In this document: positions 9,515 through 19,600 of the stretch, piece by piece
How positions within the stretch are numbered: the first letter of the stretch is position 1
How the letters are laid out: each line of letters opens with the position of its first letter
Source of the DNA: Clostridiales bacterium
Lineage (GTDB): Bacteria > Bacillota > Clostridia > Saccharofermentanales > Saccharofermentanaceae
Assembly: GCA_017478485.1 (NCBI GenBank)
Contig: JAFVDI010000031.1
Span: 248,001-312,000, forward strand
Length of the DNA stretch: 64,000 bases
Direction of reading: 5' to 3'
Made by a program: the position numbers and the translations under genes
The notes under the pieces: generated by a model
Databases searched by the model: none
What the model was told of the DNA's origin: nothing
Seen by the model: the letters and a program-made list of their open reading frames with translations, nothing else

Positions 9515-10618
9515 ATGATACGCATCCTTTCGGTTGCCGATTCTATTGAGAATACGAGATACAGCGTACAGCGCTGTGTCAATACATACAGTGATTACAA
9601 CGTTGAGTCTATGATCGCCGTTCCGCAGTTTACGGGCGAAGATGCTGACGAACAGACAGACATAGGGGAAGTCCTTGATTACTGTTTCAGTCAGGAGAAA
9701 TTCGACGCGATCTTCATCGGAATGATCAGAGAAGCAAGTGCGGTCAATACCGTATCTTCCAAGCTTATGAAGTTTGATCATCCTGCGGTTGTAGCAGAAC
9801 TTTCGATAATCACACCTGAAGGCAAGATACTTATTTCTCATGACACTTACGATGCCATCGTAGGTTCTCTCATGCAGAATGTTCATTTCCTGACGATCAA
9901 TGTCTATGAAGCCGAGCTTCTCTCCGGCATTGAATGTCATGGGCCCGCTGACGTAAGGCAGGCTGCAGAGACTATCTGCGAGAAGTTCCACTGCGTCGTT
10001 TTCATTGAAGGCTGCAGGAAGACGGGAGGAAGAGATCTTTTCGTCCTCGGCGGCAAGGCAAAGTGGTTTGACGGCACTGCCTCCCACTCTCCTACGAGTA
10101 AGAAGAACTTTACGGCGGCAGTCGCATGCGAGCTTGCCGGCGGCAAGGCGATAAAAGATGCGGTTACTGCTGCAAGGCTTTATTGCGGCATTTCTTCCGG
10201 TGTTGAGGAAGAGGCTGATCTTACGGTCCAGTATGTTACCGTAAAAGATGAACCCGTTAAGCCGGTAAGAGTCCCTGTTGAGCAGATGGCCGCTCCGGCA
10301 GAAACGGAAGTTAAGGTTACGGCACCTGCCGAGCCTGAAACTCCCGTTGTTGCACCTGTCAGTTCGCTTGTTTCACCTGCCAAGAGCATCCGTGACGCAG
10401 TCAGGAACCTTGAACCGAAGCCGAGCCGCATCAAGTTTGAGAGCGGTATCAGCATTCCCAGCAACGGCATCCTGGCAAGGGAACTTGCCAAATCCAGCAA
10501 GCTTACCGCTGTTACGAGCAATATCGAGACACCGGAGCCTCCGGCTGAGGAAGCTTCTAAGACGGGCACTTCGCTCGATGATATGTTTGAAAGACTCAGA
10601 AGGCTTTCGGAAATGTAA
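9515..10618 (+). CDS. Degenerate ThiD/PdxK-like ribokinase-fold protein with a Pro-rich C-terminal extension
   Basis: 367 residues from ATG 9515. Residues 1-225 follow the phosphomethylpyrimidine/pyridoxal kinase pattern: ILSVADS start, FDAIFIGM (like the KIGM strand), LTINVYEAELLSG (like TPNxxEAExLSG) and a closing AARLYCG helix. The anion-hole and catalytic segment, normally GTGC followed by TxSA, reads SKKNFTAA (195-202). The N-terminal SGGAG substrate loop is also absent. The protein is therefore probably not an active kinase. The last 140 residues are Pro/Val/Glu-rich, with a short helical end. No thiamine gene is nearby. It is followed by a strong terminator, so it is likely monocistronic. 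Confidence 0.6.
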   Translation: MIRILSVADSIENTRYSVQRCVNTYSDYNVESMIAVPQFTGEDADEQTDIGEVLDYCFSQEKFDAIFIGMIREASAVNTVSSKLMKFDHPAVVAELSIITPEGKILISHDTYDAIVGSLMQNVHFLTINVYEAELLSGIECHGPADVRQAAETICEKFHCVVFIEGCRKTGGRDLFVLGGKAKWFDGTASHSPTSKKNFTAAVACELAGGKAIKDAVTAARLYCGISSGVEEEADLTVQYVTVKDEPVKPVRVPVEQMAAPAETEVKVTAPAEPETPVVAPVSSLVSPAKSIRDAVRNLEPKPSRIKFESGISIPSNGILARELAKSSKLTAVTSNIETPEPPAEEASKTGTSLDDMFERLRRLSEM

Positions 10619-10650
10619 GATTTCTTGCGAAAATAAACTTCAGAACACAA

Positions 10651-10687
10651 AAACTGTCACGTTCAACTAATTCGTGACAGTTTTTTT
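10651..10687 (+). terminator. Rho-independent terminator after the ThiD-like gene
   Basis: AAACTGTCACG (10651-10661) pairs perfectly with CGTGACAGTTT (10673-10683), and the T run continues to 10687. Confidence 0.92.
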
Positions 10688-10726
10688 ACTGTTAGTGGTC
10701 ATTATACGGCAAATTTGCGGCTCAAC

Positions 10727-10755
10727 TTGTTTAATCACGACATTAGCCTTATAAT
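10727..10755 (+). promoter_or_regulatory. Promoter of hisS-aspS
   Basis: -35 box TTGTTT (10727-10732), 17 bases, -10 box TATAAT (10750-10755), 37 bases before the hisS start. There is no room for a T-box leader. Confidence 0.8.
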
Positions 10756-10792
10756 TACGCGTGTTTAATTATTATAAAGGGAGAATTTGCCG

Positions 10793-12055
10793 ATGAAATT
10801 CAGCGCGCAGAAGGGTACGAAGGATATCCTGCCTTCGAAAATCTACAGATGGCAGAAAGCAGAGAAGACATTTGCTTCAGTATGCCATTCCTTCGGCTAT
10901 GAGGAGATAAGGATTCCTACTTTCGAGCAGACAGACCTGTTCGCAAGGGGCGTCGGCGACACTACAGACGTCGTTACTAAGGAAATGTACACTTTCGAGG
11001 ATAAGGGCGGAAGAAGCATCACCCTGAGACCTGAAGGAACTGCAGGCGTTGTGCGCAGTTTCATCGAGAACGGCATGACTTCGCTTCCCACACCGGTCAG
11101 GATGTTCTACAACATTACTGCTTTCCGCTATGAGAAGATGCAGAAGGGAAGATACAGGGAGTTCCACCAGTTCGGTCTGGAGGCTTTCGGCGCAGAAGGT
11201 CCTTCCATCGATGCAGAGATCATCTCCGTTGTTGATGTCTTCTTCAAGAAGATGGGCCTTGAGAATATCGCACTTCGCATCAATTCGATCGGATGCCCCA
11301 AGTGCCGCGCGGCTTACAATACTATCCTGAAGGATTATTTCAGACCTCATGTTCCTGAGATGTGTGAAGACTGCAGAGACAGGTTCGAGAGAAACCCTCT
11401 GCGTATGATCGACTGCAAGATCGACGGCGGCAAGGATGTGGTTAAGAACGCTCCCCGCCTCATCGATTATCTTTGTGATGACTGCAAGGCTCACTTTGAA
11501 GGCCTTAAGAGCGAACTTGATTCACTCGGCATCAAATATGAGATCGATCCCAACATCGTAAGAGGTCTCGATTACTATACAAGAACTGTTTTCGAGTTCG
11601 TTTCCGAGAACGTCGGAACTCAGGGAACGATCTGCGGCGGCGGAAGATATGACGGACTTGTTGGCATTATGGACGGCCCCGCTACACCCGGCATCGGATT
11701 TGCGATGGGCGTTGAAAGACTCCTCATTGAAGCAGAAGCACAGGGCAAGCTCCCTGAAAAACCGACACACGTTAAGATCTATGTTGCTGCAATGTCTGAC
11801 GCTTCAAAGAAGACCGCTTCAAAGCTCTGCTATGACTTAAGGCTTGCAGGCATCGGCTGCGAGACTGATCTTGCAGGAAGGTCTTTCCGCGCGCAGATGA
11901 AGTACGCAGGCAAGCAGGAGATCCCTTATCTCACTGTTATCGGTGACGACGAGGTTGCAAGCGGCGAAGTCAAGGTCAAGAACATGGCTACAGGCGAAGA
12001 GACGCCCGTTAAGCTTGATGGTTTTGTTAAATACTGCCAGGACAATATAGTCTAA
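10793..12055 (+). CDS. hisS: Histidyl-tRNA synthetase
   Basis: 420 residues. ATG 10793 has AAAGGGAG at proper spacing; the TTG six bases earlier is too close to it. Class II motifs are present: RGTKD-like KGTKDILP start, TLRPEGTAGVVRS (motif 2 region), the histidine-specific segment RGLDYYTRTVFE and the C-terminal GIGFAMGVERL (motif 3), followed by the anticodon-binding domain. It charges tRNA-His. aspS follows 25 bases later. Confidence 0.97.
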   Translation: MKFSAQKGTKDILPSKIYRWQKAEKTFASVCHSFGYEEIRIPTFEQTDLFARGVGDTTDVVTKEMYTFEDKGGRSITLRPEGTAGVVRSFIENGMTSLPTPVRMFYNITAFRYEKMQKGRYREFHQFGLEAFGAEGPSIDAEIISVVDVFFKKMGLENIALRINSIGCPKCRAAYNTILKDYFRPHVPEMCEDCRDRFERNPLRMIDCKIDGGKDVVKNAPRLIDYLCDDCKAHFEGLKSELDSLGIKYEIDPNIVRGLDYYTRTVFEFVSENVGTQGTICGGGRYDGLVGIMDGPATPGIGFAMGVERLLIEAEAQGKLPEKPTHVKIYVAAMSDASKKTASKLCYDLRLAGIGCETDLAGRSFRAQMKYAGKQEIPYLTVIGDDEVASGEVKVKNMATGEETPVKLDGFVKYCQDNIV

Positions 12056-12080
12056 GGCAAATTTTTTTCGGAGGTAATAG

Positions 12081-13877
12081 ATGCAGTCCCGCACACATAC
12101 ATGTGGAGAATTGAGAATAGCTGATTGCGGCAAGCAGGTAATGCTCGCCGGATGGCTCGAGAATTTCCGTGAGGTCGGAGCAGAACTCGGATTCGTCGTA
12201 ATCCGTGACTTCTACGGAACAACACAGCTTGTTATCGAAACAGCTGAAATGATGAAGACGTTCAAGGCAATAACCAAGGAATCAACGATCCAGGTTACAG
12301 GCACGGTAAGGGAGAGAAGTTCGAAGAATCCCAAGCAGGATACAGGTGATATCGAGGTCGTTCCCGAGAAGGTAACAGTACTCGGCCGCTGCCGTTACAA
12401 CGAGCTTCCTTTTGAGATCAACCACAGCCGCGACGTTGATGAGGCTGTAAGACTTAAGTACAGATATCTTGATATCAGGAATCCCGAGGTCAAGAAGAAC
12501 CTCATCCTGAGGAGCAACGTTATAGCAGCTCTCAGAAATTCCATGATCGAGCACGGCTTCATGGAGATCACTACGCCGATCCTTACGGTTTCTTCACCTG
12601 AAGGCGCAAGAGACTATCTCGTTCCCGCGCGTAAGCATCCGGGCAAGTTCTATGCGCTCCCTCAGGCACCGCAGCAGTTTAAGCAGCTCCTGATGGTATC
12701 CGGCATCGACAGATACTTCCAGATCGCTCCCTGCTTCAGAGACGAGGACGCAAGAGGCGACAGATGCCCGGGCGAGTTCTACCAGCTCGATATGGAAATG
12801 TCTTTCGCAAGCCAGGATGACGTTTTCGAGGTTATCGAGGATGTTCTGCCTCCTGTTTTCGCAAAGTACGGCAAATACGACAGGGCATCCGGTTCTCCTT
12901 TCGTAAGGATCCCGTTCCGTGAGGCTATGGAGAAGTATGGCTCTGATAAGCCGGACCTGCGTATCGACCTTACGGTTACTGATGCTACGGAGCTTCTGCG
13001 CACAGAGGAGTTTGCTCCTTTTGCTGACGGCGTGATCAAGGCTGTCGTAATCTCTGATTTCCACGAGAGCCGCAAGTTCATCGACAAGCTCATGGCTGAC
13101 GTTGAGATCCAGTCCGGCAACAAGGGTTACTGGTTCAGGATGGATGAGAACTCCGAGATCGTCGGAGGCATCTCCAAGTTCGTCGTTCCGAAGAAGGATG
13201 AAGTTGTTAATGCGCTTGGCCTCAAGCCCAATACGCTCGTAGTTCTTTCCGCAGGCACAAAGCTTGCCGCACAGAAGACTGCAGGCGTTCTCGTTAAGAC
13301 ATTCGGTGCAGCCGTTCCGGGCCACATGGACAAGGAACAGTACGCATTCTGCTGGATCGTTGATTTCCCGATGTACGAGATCGGCGAAGAGTCAGGCGAA
13401 CTCGAGTTCTGCCACAACCCGTTCTCAATGCCTTCCGGCGGACTTGATGTCCTTCTCAAGGCTGAAAAAGGCGAGATCGATCCTCTGTCGATAATGGCTG
13501 ATCAGTATGACCTCGTAGTCAACGGAATCGAGCTTTCATCCGGAGCCGTACGTAATCACGATCCTGAGATCATGATCAAGGCATTTGAGCTCGTAAGACT
13601 CGGCGAAGAGGACGTTAAGGCCAAATTCCCGGCTATGTACAACGCATTCTGCTACGGCGCTCCGCCGCACGCGGGAATCGCTCCCGGCGTTGACCGTATG
13701 GTAATGCTCCTTTCGGGCGAAGAGACGATCCGTGAAGTCATTCCGTTCCCCATGAACAAGAATGCCCAGGATGTCATGATGGATGCTCCCGGATATGTTA
13801 CCGAAAAGCAGCTCAAAGAGCTTTCAATCAAGATAGACGAAGAAGCAATCGCGGCTATGAAGTCCGAAGAATCCTAA
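12081..13877 (+). CDS. aspS: Aspartyl-tRNA synthetase (bacterial type)
   Basis: 598 residues. The N-terminal OB-fold anticodon-binding domain (about 1-110) is followed by the class II catalytic core with YLVPAR, QAPQQFKQLLMVSG, CFRDEDARGDR (motif 2) and GIAPGVDRMVML (motif 3). The GAD insertion domain lies in the middle, as in bacterial AspRS. It is preceded by GGAGG and co-transcribed with hisS, as in other Firmicutes. Confidence 0.97.
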   Translation: MQSRTHTCGELRIADCGKQVMLAGWLENFREVGAELGFVVIRDFYGTTQLVIETAEMMKTFKAITKESTIQVTGTVRERSSKNPKQDTGDIEVVPEKVTVLGRCRYNELPFEINHSRDVDEAVRLKYRYLDIRNPEVKKNLILRSNVIAALRNSMIEHGFMEITTPILTVSSPEGARDYLVPARKHPGKFYALPQAPQQFKQLLMVSGIDRYFQIAPCFRDEDARGDRCPGEFYQLDMEMSFASQDDVFEVIEDVLPPVFAKYGKYDRASGSPFVRIPFREAMEKYGSDKPDLRIDLTVTDATELLRTEEFAPFADGVIKAVVISDFHESRKFIDKLMADVEIQSGNKGYWFRMDENSEIVGGISKFVVPKKDEVVNALGLKPNTLVVLSAGTKLAAQKTAGVLVKTFGAAVPGHMDKEQYAFCWIVDFPMYEIGEESGELEFCHNPFSMPSGGLDVLLKAEKGEIDPLSIMADQYDLVVNGIELSSGAVRNHDPEIMIKAFELVRLGEEDVKAKFPAMYNAFCYGAPPHAGIAPGVDRMVMLLSGEETIREVIPFPMNKNAQDVMMDAPGYVTEKQLKELSIKIDEEAIAAMKSEES

Positions 13878-13889
13878 CAAAGGTGGCAA

Positions 13890-14693
13890 ATGAAAAAAGT
13901 AGATGAAAACAACCTGTCCGTAAAAGAGACAGAAAACGCAGAGACAAAGGAACTTGCAGAGGTATCCGCTGAAAAGGAAGTTTCTTCAGTATCTGAGAAC
14001 AAGGAACTTTCAGTGCCTGAGGAGCAGCCTCTTGAGATAGAGGAGTCTGATGCCGGAGACAAGAAGGATGATGCCGAAAAGCCGGCAGAAATATCCGAAG
14101 ATCCCAAGGCAAAGTCCAAGAAGAAAAAGGCCATTATCTCTGAAGCCCTGGACTGGCTCAGGGTTATCTGCATCGGAGTTATCGCAGGCGTGCTCCTGGT
14201 TGTCTTCGTTATCCAGAGAGATAACGTATACGGTGATTCCATGAGCCCCACGCTCGAGTCCGGTGACGTTCTTTTTACGCAGAAGATCTCCACATACATC
14301 AAAAAGTATGACAGGGGAGACATCGTCGTATTGAACGGTCAGAACATGGAAGGCTACAACAAGAGCGAATACCTGATCAAGCGTATCGTCGGACTTCCCG
14401 GCGAGACCGTTAAGATCGCTGACGGCAATGTTTACATCAAGCCGATGGGACACAGCGACTATTACATCCTTCAGGAGAATTACCTCCCGGAGGGCGTAAA
14501 GACCACTATGATGGACTATGGTACTGCTCACGGCTATAACGAGATCAAGCTCGGAGACAATGAGTACTTCTGTCTTGGAGACAACCGTCCCGTAAGTAAC
14601 GACTCACGCAATCTGGGACCTTTTACCGAAGACAGGATCGTAGCTGTTGCGGTGATCAGGATATTCCCGTTCAACATGATAAGGACATTCTGA
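13890..14693 (+). CDS. lepB: Signal peptidase I with a long acidic cytoplasmic N-terminus
   Basis: 267 residues. Residues 1-80 are Glu/Lys-rich and cytoplasmic, and one membrane helix spans about 88-109. The catalytic domain has Ser117 (GDSMSPTL) and Lys164 ([12 protein letters not shown]) as catalytic dyad, and the late box [11 protein letters not shown]. It cleaves signal peptides of secreted proteins, such as the LRR proteins in this window. The 80-residue acidic extension is longer than in most single-helix Gram-positive enzymes. It lies 12 bases after aspS and 16 before lepA. Confidence 0.94.
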   Translation: MKKVDENNLSVKETENAETKELAEVSAEKEVSSVSENKELSVPEEQPLEIEESDAGDKKDDAEKPAEISEDPKAKSKKKKAIISEALDWLRVICIGVIAGVLLVVFVIQRDNVYGDSMSPTLESGDVLFTQKISTYIKKYDRGDIVVLNGQNMEGYNKSEYLIKRIVGLPGETVKIADGNVYIKPMGHSDYYILQENYLPEGVKTTMMDYGTAHGYNEIKLGDNEYFCLGDNRPVSNDSRNLGPFTEDRIVAVAVIRIFPFNMIRTF

Positions 14694-14709
14694 GGAGACA
14701 CTTTGGTTT

Positions 14710-16524
14710 ATGCCCGACGAGAGCCAAAAGTATATTAGAAACTTCTGCATCATCGCCCATATCGACCACGGAAAATCCACTCTGGCAGACCGTCTGATCG
14801 AGCATACCCATGTAAGGGAAAAACGCGAGATGACGGAACAGATCCTCGATAACATGGATATCGAGAGGGAAAGAGGAATCACGATCAAGTCACAGGCCGC
14901 AAGACTGCCTTACAAGGCATCTGACGGCAACACTTACATGTTCAACCTGATCGATACTCCTGGCCATGTCGACTTCAATTACGAGGTCTCAAGATCCCTT
15001 GCCGCATGCGACGGTGCGATACTTGTCGTTGACGCTTCACAGGGTGTTGAGGCGCAGACTCTGGCAAACGTATATCTTGCCGTGGATGCTGATCTCGAAG
15101 TCCTTCCGGTAATCAACAAGATCGATCTTCCTTCGGCAAGACCTGAGGAAGTCAGAACCGAGATAGAGGATGACATCGGCATCGATGCGTCATACGCGCC
15201 TTTGATCTCTGCAAAGAGCGATATCAATATCGATGAGGTGCTTGAGGGAATAGTAAAGTATCTTCCTGCTCCTGAGGGCGACAGAAACGCGCCTTTCAGA
15301 GCACTCGTATTCGATTCCAAGTACGATCCTTACAAGGGCGTTATCGTTAGCGTACGCGTGCGTGAAGGCACGGTAAAGTCCGGCAGTAAGATAAAGATGA
15401 TGCATACCGGAAAAGAATTCACGGTAACCGAACTGGGATATTTCCATCCGGGTGAGCTGGTACCTGCCGAAAAACTCGAGGCAGGCGAAGTAGGATACAT
15501 CTGCGCGTCCATTAAGAACGTTGCAGATACCGCTCCGGGTGATACAGTCACGACCGCCGATAATCCCGCCCAGGAGCCTCTCATCGGCTATAAGGGCATA
15601 CAGCAGATGGTATTCTGCGGTATCTATCCGGTCGACGGTGCCAGATACGGAGATCTGAAAGATTCACTTGAAAAATTAAGGCTCAACGATGCTGCGCTTT
15701 CATTTGATGCCGAGACATCGGCAGCGCTTGGATTCGGCTTCAGATGCGGTTTTTTGGGACTTCTTCACTATGAGGTAATCGAGGAGAGATTAGAGCGTGA
15801 ATTCGGTCTTGACCTTATCAGCACTGCTCCTTCGGTTATCTATAAGATCCACATGATGGACGGATCGGTGATCGACTGTTCGAATCCTACGAACATGCCT
15901 GATCCTGAGAAGATCGACTTTATGGAAGAGCCTGTCGTCAAAGCGACGATAATGCTTCCCAAGGACTATGTCGGCAACATCATGGAACTCTGCCAAGAAA
16001 GACGCGGAGAATATACTGACATGAAGTATCTCGACGAAAAGCGAGTAATGCTTCATTACACGATGCCTTTGAACGAGATAATCTACGACTTCTTCGATGC
16101 GCTCAAGAGCCGCACGAGAGGTTATGCTTCTCTGGACTATGAACCTTACGGCTACCAGAGATCCAAGCTCGTAAAACTCGATATCCTTCTTAACGGAGAT
16201 GCCGTTGACGCATTGTCTTTCATCGTACATGCGGACAAGGCTTACGCAAGGGGCAGAAAGATGTGCGAGAAGCTTAAGGAGAATATCCCGAGGCAGCAGT
16301 TTGAGATCCCCGTACAGGCTGCGATAGGTGGAAAGATAATCGCGCGCGAGACTATCAAGGCATACCGCAAGGACGTTACGTCCAAGTGCTACGGAGGAGA
16401 TATCTCACGTAAGAAGAAACTCCTCGAAAAGCAGAAGGAAGGTAAGAAGCGAATGAGGCAGGTAGGTTCCGTTGAGGTTCCTCAAGAAGCCTTCATGAGC
16501 GTTCTCAAACTTGATGATGAGTAA
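14710..16524 (+). CDS. lepA: Translation elongation factor 4 (LepA)
   Basis: 604 residues. The GTPase domain has G1 AHIDHGKST, the RGITIK switch, DTPGHVDF and [11 protein letters not shown]-like domains II, III and V and the LepA-specific C-terminal domain with [22 protein letters not shown] follow. It is a ribosome-associated GTPase that acts on stalled or mistranslocated ribosomes. The gene follows lepB, an order also seen in E. coli (lepA-lepB reversed), and is far from hemW here. Confidence 0.97.
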   Translation: MPDESQKYIRNFCIIAHIDHGKSTLADRLIEHTHVREKREMTEQILDNMDIERERGITIKSQAARLPYKASDGNTYMFNLIDTPGHVDFNYEVSRSLAACDGAILVVDASQGVEAQTLANVYLAVDADLEVLPVINKIDLPSARPEEVRTEIEDDIGIDASYAPLISAKSDINIDEVLEGIVKYLPAPEGDRNAPFRALVFDSKYDPYKGVIVSVRVREGTVKSGSKIKMMHTGKEFTVTELGYFHPGELVPAEKLEAGEVGYICASIKNVADTAPGDTVTTADNPAQEPLIGYKGIQQMVFCGIYPVDGARYGDLKDSLEKLRLNDAALSFDAETSAALGFGFRCGFLGLLHYEVIEERLEREFGLDLISTAPSVIYKIHMMDGSVIDCSNPTNMPDPEKIDFMEEPVVKATIMLPKDYVGNIMELCQERRGEYTDMKYLDEKRVMLHYTMPLNEIIYDFFDALKSRTRGYASLDYEPYGYQRSKLVKLDILLNGDAVDALSFIVHADKAYARGRKMCEKLKENIPRQQFEIPVQAAIGGKIIARETIKAYRKDVTSKCYGGDISRKKKLLEKQKEGKKRMRQVGSVEVPQEAFMSVLKLDDE

Positions 16525-16658
16525 ATCGTTCTCAGACGCGCTGTCCTTTCACAAATGATTTACAGAAAATCGTTAGATTATTAATGCAGCCATATTTCTG
16601 ACGTTGTAAAATATCCTGAAGAATTGTCGTATTTTTGGCATCTCTTTAGGAGGGTTTT

Positions 16659-19600
16659 ATGCGTAATTCAAAGATTAAGGTACTGGTTGTATTTCTCTCT
16701 GTTTGTTTTGCTTTCTCGCTTTTCCCTTCAAGGGTGGATCTTGCGGCAACTGTTATTGCCAAAGGTACCTGCGGTGCGAAAATCAATTGGTCTTTGAGCG
16801 ATAACGGAACCCTTACCATTTCGGGTTCTGGAGCCATGTCTGATTACATAGGAGTCGGACAAGGAGACGGTACTTATGCTGATGATGTTCCTTGGAGAAA
16901 CTACAGAAACCAAATAAAGAATGTTGTTTTCTCGGGAAGCATAACTACGATAGGCGGAAATGCTTTTTATGATTGCACTCAAATTACAAGCATAACGATT
17001 CCTAATACCGTTACTGCTATCCGTGATTTTGCTTTTGATAATTGCAAAAAACTTTCGAGCGTAACAATTTCAACTAAAGCTACTACAATTGGAATGAGTG
17101 CTTTTGCGGGATGCAGCAGCCTTCATGAAATAACTATCCCTGCCAGCGTAAAGACGATTGGTTCTGGAGCCTTTAGAGAATCAGGTCTTGAAAGCATTGT
17201 CATTCCGAGCGGAGTTACCGTGATCAGCGACGGACTTTTTGAGCAATGTTACGATCTTAGAGAAGCGACCGTGGCAGGTAATATTACTTCTATTGGTGAT
17301 AGTGCTTTTGCCTGTACGTCGATAAGTGAATTCAATATTCCCGCCACTACAAAAACAATCGGTCCGAATGCCTTCAATTATTGCTCAAATCTTTATAAAG
17401 TCACCATACCTGACAGTGTAACTTCAATTGGTTACGCTGCTTTTTCGGATTGCGGTTACCTCTCCGAGGTTACTATTTCCAGCGGGGTTACTACGATCAG
17501 TGAACAGTGTTTCGCTTTCTGTTACGAATTAAGTAAAGTGAACATCCCCGATAGCGTAACGAAGATCGAAGATGGGGCTTTCTCCAGTTGTTTTAATCTC
17601 AAGAGCATTGTCATTCCTGAAAGTGTTACTGAAATCGGTTCCGGTGCTTTTAACAGCTGCACTACTTTAAAATCAGTTGCTCTCAATAAGAACGCATATA
17701 GTCAGTCAGCGTTCCCGGAACTCTCACAGAGTATCTTCCATTATTACTATGGTGTCACTTATGCGAATGACGGTAACGGAACCATTTCCGGAAAAACGAG
17801 TACATATGGTACGGATGTGGTAGATTTCTCTATTACACCGAAAACAGATTATGTTCTGAATAAAGTTACGCTTACTGATTCTGATAAAACGGTCGAGCTG
17901 AAGCCGGGCAGAAACGGCAAGTATACGATGCCTGATGCTGATACCAGTGCCACGGTCAAGGCGACCTTCAGACCCGAGAACATGAGCGGTCCATGCGGAA
18001 GTAATCTGGAATGGGCTTTTGATAATGATTCTACTCTGACCATTACAGGCTCAGGTGACATGACCAATTGGACCAGTCTTAATGAGGTCCCATGGTACGA
18101 CGTCAGAGATAAGATCAAGACAGTTTATATTTCAGGTGATGTTACTTCAATCGGCAATTTTGCTTTTGGCGGCTGTACTTCTCTGACGGATCTGTATTAT
18201 GAAAACTCCGAAGAGAATTGGAATAAGGTCGTTGTGGGTTCAAACAATGAATCGTTAAGCAGCGCAAGGACTCATTTTACTTATACGATAACAGTGAGCC
18301 CTGTAACGCATGGTGAGGTGAAAACAACTGCTGATAAAGCATTTGCAGGAAAAGAGATTTCGGTTTCAGTCACGCCCGATAGCGGATATATTACTGATCC
18401 TATAAAGGTTAACGGCAATCCCATAACCGGCAACAAGTTCAAAATGCCTTCTGAAAACGTTGAGGTTACTGTTACATTCAGAAAACCGGTTACTTCCGGT
18501 ACATGCGGCAGCAACCTTTCATGGTCTTATGATGATGGCACGCTGACCATTTCCGGTTCAGGAAAAATGTATAACTTTACTGATCTTAATGATGTTCCAT
18601 GGAAGGATGTCAGATACACGATCAATACGGTTGTTTTGTCTGACAAAATGACTTCGATTGGAAACTATGCATTTGCTGACTGCTACATTGTTGATTATGT
18701 TGAGATTCCCGGTTGTGTTACTGAAATCGGTGTTAAAGCATTTGAAAATACCGGACTTATCAGAATAATAATCCCTGATGGCGTTGAATCGATCGGCAAT
18801 AGCGCTTTTGGTAACTGCAAAGAACTTGAATCTGTTGTGCTCAATCATGACGCCTTTAGGCAGGAGGCATTCCCGGGTCTTCCTTCGACTGCTTTCCATT
18901 ACTATTTTGATATCAGTTACGCTGGTGATGGTCACGGAACCGTATCAGGAAAGACCAGAACTTATGGTACGGATATCCTTGAACTGACGATCAACCCGGA
19001 TGAATACTATTCACTTGATAAGATTACGTTGAGTGATGGCAACAAGACTGTTGTTTTGTCACCTTATTCTCCCGAAAAGTACCAGATGCCTGATATGAAT
19101 CAGTCTGCAACTCTGAGCGCAACTTTCAGGACCAGTGTTTTAAGCGGAACCTGTGGCGATAACCTGACATGGGAGTTTGCGGGGGATACTCTGACCATTT
19201 CCGGTTCAGGCAATATGTATGATTTCACCGGCGTTGGCATAAGCGGTCCCGGTAGCCCGGATGACGATTGCCCTTGGAAGGACTGTAGAAGCCGTATTAC
19301 TACGGTGGTATTCTCCGGTGACGTTACTTCGATCGGGGCTTATGCTTTTGCCGGTTGTTCTAAGCTTAAGAACATTTCTATTCCTGCCACTGTTACATTG
19401 ATAGGTTCGGCGGCATTTGGAGAATGCGCATTTGAAACACTTACTGTTCCTGATACGGTTAAACAACTTGGAGAAGATCTTTTTTACGATTGCACAAGTC
19501 TTAAGAGTGCCACGCTTCCTTCAGGCATAACCAAAATCGGTGATTTGATGTTTTCCGGCTGCTCGCAGCTTACAAGCGTTTCATTCCCGGACAAGATTAC

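Noticed and set aside
12594..13325. Long open frame on the minus strand inside aspS
   Set aside because: Mirror of the strongly biased codons of aspS; no motif and no ribosome binding site. Similar antisense frames inside dnaK, lepB, yhaM, the FAD gene and the GH2 gene were dropped for the same reason.
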